From: Helicobacteraceae bacterium
GTDB taxonomy: Bacteria > Campylobacterota > Campylobacteria > Campylobacterales > Sulfurimonadaceae
Assembly (NCBI GenBank): GCA_947498025.1
Contig: CANMJR010000011.1
Location: 1 to 64,000 of the forward strand
DNA length: 64,000 bases
Direction: 5' to 3'
Positions within the stretch are counted from its first letter, which is position 1. Each line of letters starts with the position of its first letter. Under the pieces are notes generated by a model that made no database searches, was not told the DNA's origin, and was given only the letters and a program-made list of their open reading frames with translations. Below, in pieces: positions 58,378-64,000 of this stretch. Made by a program: the position numbers and the translations under genes.

Positions 58378-60504
58378 CTAATCTAAGATAGAATCTACTA
58401 CCATGGATGGTCTCCACATGCTCAGAGAACCTTTTGTTAATAACTCAAGATTTAATTTTGAATCTTTATATTGCTTTATAAATATCTCAAAGAAACTTAA
58501 AATCTGGTCTTGTAACCCAAAGTTTAGTACATAATTTTTTATCCCATTTTCAATCGTAAATTTATCTCTTTTCTGATGAACTGCTTGTTCAAGTTGAACC
58601 ATATAGCACCAGCCAAAAATAGTTCCTAAAGACATATACTTTGAACTTATTGCCATATATTTTTCTAATGCTTTACGAACACCCTGCACATCGCCCTCTA
58701 CTGAGCAAGATTCTGCTATAGACAAATCATTATTCCACTGCTTTTGGAGTATTCTCCCATCTTCGGTATTTTGCAAATTTTCCGAATTTGCCAATAGATT
58801 GTATGCCACTGCTATGTCCTTTTCTTTTACAGCTTTAAAGAACTTTTGTCTAATATCAATATCAACCATTAACTCTTTTACCTCTTGCGTAAAATCACTA
58901 AAATCAGCCAAAATTCTTAATATTTTTATGGCGGCATGTGTATCGCCGTTATGAATCAGTGTTTGTGCTTTCATGTAGAGACTGTCTCCATAATTCATAA
59001 GCATCTCATACTCCGGAAACTCTTTTAAAAATGAATTTTGCTTAATCAGTTCAAAGGCAATTTTGAAATTCTTTTGACCGATAGCAACACGAAACCTTTT
59101 ATACACTTCACCCTGAGTAAAAAGGTCCTGCATGACTCTTGTTTTATCGCTAATACCTCTATATGGAGCTAATATTTCACGAGCCTTATCCATTCCTTTT
59201 GGATCAAGTGAATACTTCTCTGCTAATATAAAAGCCTTCTTCCATCTCTCTTCCATAGCTTTATATATTTTTGATTCTTTATACATGGGATGTGCGTTTG
59301 CCAAGCTATAGGCTAAAACTATTTTGTCTTGACCTGCGAGCAAAGCAAATTTATCAAACTCTTTATACTCCAACATAACATTTTGCATGATTTTATTTTT
59401 TACAGGAACATTTTTAAAGTGTGAAAAAAGTGAAATAGCTGTTTTTTTATCTCCATTTTGAAGACATAAAGTAGCTTTTTCTAAAGTTCTGTCCCATAGA
59501 TTTGATACTAAATAATATACTTTAGTGTATGCCAAGAGCGGATTTTCATCAACATACCTTTGTATAGAGCTGTATTCTTTGTTTTGAAGCAGTGTTTTTA
59601 TATGGTGCTCACCTTCAAATATATCATAAAAGAATATATCGCCATTATCTGAAGCAACTATAAGGTGTTGTAAGGTTTCATCAAATTCAAGAGCGGTAAT
59701 AGCCGAATCAATCTTTACATATTTTTTAGAGAGTTGTTGATAATTTTCTAATTCGTAAATTAAAATGTATCCGAGAGAGGTTCCTAAAAAAAGAAATTTA
59801 TCATCCCCTCCTACTACCATTTGCGTAACATCATCATGTACGCCGCTCAGTCTTGTAATAATTTTTCCGCTGTAGATATTCCATATGATTGCAACATTTC
59901 TTTTGTCTATACTGACAAGTCTGTTTTTACTTAAAAATTTCATCTTCATAACAGGTGCGGAGTGCGCTTTTAGTCTATGCTTGGGGGTCATTGTTGCTAA
60001 GTTAAAAAGTGAAATATTTTTATCGTAGCCGGCTGTTGCTATCCAGTTTCCATTTGAGCTGAATGCAATATCATTTACGGCATCTGAATGAACGGGCATG
60101 GTGAATGCCAATCTACCGCTTTTGATATCCGTTGCAAATGTTTTGCCATCCTCGCCGCATGAGTACATATATTTATTAAGAGCATCAATGCCTGTACAAG
60201 AACTGAGGCCTATATGTCTGTCCATAACTGCAACAGTTTTTTTTGTTTTTGCGTTGTAGAGTTTAGTTTGGCGACGATCTTCACTGAGTGATGAGAAATA
60301 TCCACCGTCACTGCTAAATGCAACAACACTGTTTTTGTATCTTAAATGGTTGATATTCGCCTTAAAACCGCCAATAACTTCCAATGTTTCTTTATTTAAA
60401 AATCTGATTGTTGTTGTTGCATCAACGACCAATAGAGTGTCATCATCTAAAATTTTTATTAAAATGACAGGCTTGTTAAATTTTTTTTCTCTATTGGTCT
60501 TCAT
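58378..60504 (-). CDS. WD40 repeat protein with helical C-terminal region
   Basis: Repeats such as HSDAVNDIAFSSNGNWIATAGYDKNISLFNLATM and HSAPVMKMKFLSKNRLVSIDKRNVAIIWNI. Confidence 0.88.
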   Translation of the reverse strand: MKTNREKKFNKPVILIKILDDDTLLVVDATTTIRFLNKETLEVIGGFKANINHLRYKNSVVAFSSDGGYFSSLSEDRRQTKLYNAKTKKTVAVMDRHIGLSSCTGIDALNKYMYSCGEDGKTFATDIKSGRLAFTMPVHSDAVNDIAFSSNGNWIATAGYDKNISLFNLATMTPKHRLKAHSAPVMKMKFLSKNRLVSIDKRNVAIIWNIYSGKIITRLSGVHDDVTQMVVGGDDKFLFLGTSLGYILIYELENYQQLSKKYVKIDSAITALEFDETLQHLIVASDNGDIFFYDIFEGEHHIKTLLQNKEYSSIQRYVDENPLLAYTKVYYLVSNLWDRTLEKATLCLQNGDKKTAISLFSHFKNVPVKNKIMQNVMLEYKEFDKFALLAGQDKIVLAYSLANAHPMYKESKIYKAMEERWKKAFILAEKYSLDPKGMDKAREILAPYRGISDKTRVMQDLFTQGEVYKRFRVAIGQKNFKIAFELIKQNSFLKEFPEYEMLMNYGDSLYMKAQTLIHNGDTHAAIKILRILADFSDFTQEVKELMVDIDIRQKFFKAVKEKDIAVAYNLLANSENLQNTEDGRILQKQWNNDLSIAESCSVEGDVQGVRKALEKYMAISSKYMSLGTIFGWCYMVQLEQAVHQKRDKFTIENGIKNYVLNFGLQDQILSFFEIFIKQYKDSKLNLELLTKGSLSMWRPSMVVDSILD

Positions 60505-60508
60505 AGGG

Positions 60509-61711
60509 TTAACACCTTAAGTAACCCTCTTTTTTTAGGGTATCTCTTATCTCTTGCTGATGCTCTTCACCTTTTGTTTCCATGTGGATAGTAACATTCG
60601 CATCACCATAATCTAGCGATATAGAGGTTCTATCATAAGAGATATGAACAATATTTGCATTTAAATCTTTTAAAATTTCTGTGAGTCTCATCAAAGAACC
60701 CGGTTTATCAATCAAAGTGACTGTAACTTTCATCTTTCTTCCGGATTTTAGAAGCCCTTTTTCTATTATTACAGATAAAAGTGTAACATCTACATTTCCG
60801 CCGCTTAAGACCACTGCGACTTTTTTGCCCTTTAAATCTTCCAATTTATTATGTAAAAGTGCGGCAACTCCGACAGCACCGGCACCTTCAACAACAAGCT
60901 TCTGTCTCTCAAGAAGAAACAAAATGGCACTGGCAATCTCTTCGTCATCCACGCTTATAAATCTATCTACACTGCCTAGCATGTAACCGAGTGTAATTTC
61001 TGAAGTATCACGAACAGCTATTCCGTCCGCGATTGTTCGTACACTCAAGCTGTCAACTGCTTTTTTAAGGTCAAACGAGTTTTTAAGTGCGGGAGCACCG
61101 AGGGCACTCACTCCGATAACTTCTATTTTAGGATTTATACTTTTAATTGCACATGCCATGCCAGAGATAAGTCCGCCGCCGCCTACGGGAATAATCACAG
61201 CGTCAATATCTGCACATGCATTTAAAATATCAAGTGCAACTGTACCCTGACCTGCCATAACATCATCATCTTCAAAGGGGTGTACAAAAGTTAAAGAATT
61301 TTTTTCACCATAGGTTCGCGCATACGCATACGCCTCATCATAGTTTGAACCCGCGAGAATAACCTCTGCGCCATAATGTTTTACACCATTCACTTTTGTA
61401 AGCGGTGTTGATTCAGGCATAACTATCACGGCTTTTATGCCAAATTTTGAAGCCGAAAGAGCAACCCCTTGTGCATGGTTTCCGGCACTCGCAGCCACAA
61501 CTCCACATGCCTTTTGTTCTTGGCTTAAAAGTGATATTTTATTGTAAGCACCTCTTATTTTAAAAGCACCCGTAATCTGTAAATTCTCTTTTTTTAAGAA
61601 AACTTCACAACCTGATATTTCACTCAAATGGGGTGCGTAAGAGAATGGAGTATCGACTACAACATCTTTTATTCTTATTGCAGCTTCATTTATTTTATTT
61701 ATATCTAACAA
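60509..61711 (-). CDS. ilvA: Threonine ammonia-lyase
   Basis: LKKENLQITGAFKIRGAYNKI PLP Lys; GGGGLISG; C-terminal ACT domain. Confidence 0.93.
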   Translation of the reverse strand: MLDINKINEAAIRIKDVVVDTPFSYAPHLSEISGCEVFLKKENLQITGAFKIRGAYNKISLLSQEQKACGVVAASAGNHAQGVALSASKFGIKAVIVMPESTPLTKVNGVKHYGAEVILAGSNYDEAYAYARTYGEKNSLTFVHPFEDDDVMAGQGTVALDILNACADIDAVIIPVGGGGLISGMACAIKSINPKIEVIGVSALGAPALKNSFDLKKAVDSLSVRTIADGIAVRDTSEITLGYMLGSVDRFISVDDEEIASAILFLLERQKLVVEGAGAVGVAALLHNKLEDLKGKKVAVVLSGGNVDVTLLSVIIEKGLLKSGRKMKVTVTLIDKPGSLMRLTEILKDLNANIVHISYDRTSISLDYGDANVTIHMETKGEEHQQEIRDTLKKEGYLRC

Positions 61712-61723
61712 ATATTCAACCTC

Positions 61724-62155
61724 TTATAAACTTCTATGTTCTACCATACTACACATGTTTTGAACAACTTTCATGCCGGCATCTTTTGCCTTTTTGGCAG
61801 CTTCATTATTCACGATACCCTTTTGAGCCCAAAACACTTTTACATTGCCTTTGGCTATACAAGCATCGGCAACAGCGCCCAATGCGTCAGGTTTTCTAAA
61901 GATATTTACCATATCGACATCAAAAGGGATTTCTGCAAGCGAACGGTAAACCTTCTCACCCAGAATAGTCTCCTCTTTCGGATAAACAGGGACAATCTTA
62001 AACCCTTGCGATTGCAAATATTCTGCTACTCTATGGCTATCTTTGCTCGAATCAGGAGATAATCCCAACACCGCGATAGTCTTAACACTTTTAAAAATTT
62101 CTCTTATCTCTTGCTTATTTGAATTTATCAAAGGGAATTCACACTCCATAATCAA
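61724..62155 (-). CDS. CoA-binding domain protein (YccU-like)
   Basis: KTIAVLGLSPDSSKDSHRVAEYLQSQGFKIVPVYP. Confidence 0.9.
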   Translation of the reverse strand: MIMECEFPLINSNKQEIREIFKSVKTIAVLGLSPDSSKDSHRVAEYLQSQGFKIVPVYPKEETILGEKVYRSLAEIPFDVDMVNIFRKPDALGAVADACIAKGNVKVFWAQKGIVNNEAAKKAKDAGMKVVQNMCSMVEHRSL

Positions 62156-62312
62156 GCCTTTTTTTTATTTCTTCGTGCCTGATTATAGTCAGATATAAAT
62201 AAGGTATAGATAAAGTTTAAACATGATTGCTTTGTCATTCTTTCATTCTATGTAGGTCAAATTAAACTTTAAAATGTATATTATTTCCTCATATCGAGAC
62301 TTTTTATATTTC

Positions 62313-62329
62313 TAGTTTGAAAATTGCAT
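62313..62329 (+). promoter_or_regulatory. Candidate sigma-54-like promoter of cowN copy 2
   Basis: CTAGTTTGAAAATTGCA; conserved with copy 1. Confidence 0.45.
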
Positions 62330-62352
62330 ATTCATTTAAAAAAGGAATTTTT

Positions 62353-62652
62353 ATGCTCACGAAAGACAGATATATAACTTTTGAAAATATCGACTGCTAT
62401 GACGACGCAAAGTCTGTTGTAGATGCAATATATGAACTTTTTGCACAAAATCCTGAAGCTCACAATAAATTTTGGGAACGCTTTGAGAGTAAATTGCCAC
62501 AGGATTACGCCAACAATCATGTGGATGATTTAGGCAGAGATATACTCTATGAAGTGTGTTCTAATGTTTTTTATATAGAAGAGCTTTTTGAAAAATACGA
62601 CTTTATAAAAGGGATGGACTTACTCAAATGTGCAGAGTTTGATTGCTGTTAA
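62353..62652 (+). CDS. cowN: CowN-like N2-fixation sustaining protein, copy 2
   Basis: MLTKDRYITFENIDCYDDAK..., nearly identical to 43862-44161 product. Confidence 0.8.
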   Translation: MLTKDRYITFENIDCYDDAKSVVDAIYELFAQNPEAHNKFWERFESKLPQDYANNHVDDLGRDILYEVCSNVFYIEELFEKYDFIKGMDLLKCAEFDCC

Positions 62653-62705
62653 AACACATTTTACTTTGGAATAAGAAAATATAAACTACAGACAAGAGAG
62701 AGAAA

Positions 62706-63080
62706 ATGAGCGACAATTTACACCTGAACATAGAGAGTATGGATGAAAAACATGATGAATTTTTGGCTCTTCTTTCAAGTATTCAATCTTGTCCATCCAG
62801 TGAATTTATGCCTCTCTTTGAAGAGATGATATCCCATACAAAAGAGCATTTTGCTTACGAAGAAGAGATTATGAATAACCTCAAATTTTACGGAAAACAA
62901 GAGCATCTGGATGAACATGCGAATTTGCTCGGCGAGATGGAGTACTTCTACAACAAAGCCAAGAAGTTCCCCGCATTTGGCAAATCCTACATCCACGAAT
63001 ATGCCTATGATAAATTTAAACGCCACATTATCAACATAGATTCTCAACTTGCAATGTTTTTAAAAGAGCATGGTTTTTAA
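62706..63080 (+). CDS. Bacteriohemerythrin
   Basis: MDEKHDEFLALL...HTKEHFAYEEEIM...HLDEHANLL...FKRHIINID iron ligands. Confidence 0.93.
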   Translation: MSDNLHLNIESMDEKHDEFLALLSSIQSCPSSEFMPLFEEMISHTKEHFAYEEEIMNNLKFYGKQEHLDEHANLLGEMEYFYNKAKKFPAFGKSYIHEYAYDKFKRHIINIDSQLAMFLKEHGF

Positions 63081-63157
63081 ATAGAGTAAAATTTGGAGTC
63101 GCAATCTATGATGTAGCATTGATTTAAGATAAGATACTGTTTTTTTTAAGGACGGTC

Positions 63158-63511
63158 ATGAAATATATTATAGACATGATAGATGATATGCGTGAAAATA
63201 TACAAAATGCCGAGGACTACACTCTTTTGGCGATGCTTTTAAAAGAAGAGAGTCCTGATAATTTACAAAATGCGGGTGAAAAAGTTATCACATCTTTTAC
63301 CATTGACCATGGCGCAAAACAGTTACAGTTAGGATTTTCAGATGGGGATGTTACGACAAAAACCTTATTAGATTGCGTAAATTTTTTGGAAATGCAAACG
63401 ATGATGTATGAAGTCATGGTAAAAGTATCAGATAACCATCCGCTCATGCCTGTAATCGGGTTTGGCGAAAACCATGAACAAAAACAATATACTTTTTTTG
63501 TGATGATTTAA
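63158..63511 (+). CDS. Hypothetical protein
   Basis: 117 aa ORF preceded by AAGGACGGTC. Confidence 0.6.
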   Translation: MKYIIDMIDDMRENIQNAEDYTLLAMLLKEESPDNLQNAGEKVITSFTIDHGAKQLQLGFSDGDVTTKTLLDCVNFLEMQTMMYEVMVKVSDNHPLMPVIGFGENHEQKQYTFFVMI

Positions 63512-63529
63512 TTATAGTGGTGGCGGTCA

Positions 63530-63803
63530 AATATCGCAACATGCCAATATTGTTTTTATCTCAAGCAATGGCTAAGAATATGCATAAAAGTGTGTGTGGC
63601 ACCTATCTTCTGCATGCAAAAGCTGTTTGGCTTTTTTTCGTTCCCAAGCTCTAGCTTGGGAATGTATATTGCTCTATGCTAAATATATGTATGCATTCCC
63701 AATGAGGACATTGGGAACGAGAAAATATCGCAACATGCCAATATTGTTTTTATCTTAAGTAATAGCTAAGAATATGCATAAACGTGTGTGTCACCTAATC
63801 TTT
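63530..63803. repeat. About 80-bp direct repeats (63530-63610, 63723-63803) flanking a family A palindromic element (63639-63725)
   Basis: AAATATCGCAACATGCCAATATTGTTTTTATCTcAAGcAATgGCTAAGAATATGCATAAaaGTGTGTGT repeated with few mismatches; centre CGTTCCCAAGCTCTAGCTTGGGAATG...TATGCATTCCCAATGAGGACATTGGGAACGAG. Confidence 0.9.
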
Positions 63804-63821
63804 ATACTAACTTAATCATTT

Positions 63822-64000
63822 CTATGCGTATATTGATAATAAATATTTTGATCTAAGTTCAGAAACTATTTCTGAAGAATTATGCGATTTTAAAATAAGA
63901 TTCTTATTGGTTTTCAGCTCATCTTTGATACTAGAAATTATTTCTAATGCAGAGCCTCCGTCTTTTTTGTTTATGAAGTCAGACAAAGTATTCAATTGTT
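63822..64000 (-). CDS. C-terminal end of an unidentified protein, truncated by window edge
   Basis: Open reverse frame ...LNTLSDFINKKDGGSALEIISSIKDELKTNKNLILKSHNSSEIVSELRSKYLLSIYA*. Confidence 0.45.
   Translation of the reverse strand, partial: QLNTLSDFINKKDGGSALEIISSIKDELKTNKNLILKSHNSSEIVSELRSKYLLSIYA

Noticed and set aside
63530-63803. CRISPR-like repeat at right edge
   Set aside because: Only two copies of an about 80-bp unit with a palindromic insert; no regular spacers or cas genes.

Overview
This 64 kb window is AT-rich chromosome that resembles Sulfurimonas-like Campylobacterota; the taxonomy is inferred from protein flavour only. Housekeeping genes (gltX2-type GluRS, metG, fbp, pyk, coaD, tmk, hisS, speA, cysE, aspC, lpxD x2, ilvBN, ilvA) flank a nitrogen-fixation region that is broken up by accessory blocks. 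Nif-related genes seen: nifT, a NadB/FrdA-like flavoprotein, an aldo/keto reductase, nifU, PII, rpoN, fdx, nifZ, nifW, flavodoxin, DUF269, nifX, nifN, nifE and two cowN paralogues. nifHDK, nifB and nifV are not in the window. Main accessory findings: (i) a two-gene RADAR-type anti-phage locus (rdrA ATPase + rdrB adenosine deaminase) between a small ars operon and nifT; (ii) an AAA ATPase plus small predicted PD-(D/E)XK-like protein pair next to nifE, a candidate uncharacterised defence module; (iii) a type I R-M operon with an embedded RelE-type TA pair and three lesions: a nonsense codon in hsdM, a palindromic element inserted in frame in hsdS, and a G-tract frameshift in hsdR; (iv) families of dispersed palindromic elements, one of which adds about 30 codons to HsdS; (v) a recurrent rG-N10-GC motif upstream of nif/PII/cowN genes that looks like a degenerate sigma-54 promoter; (vi) a bacterial serpin lipoprotein at the left edge. 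All calls were made by eye from translations, with no database search.
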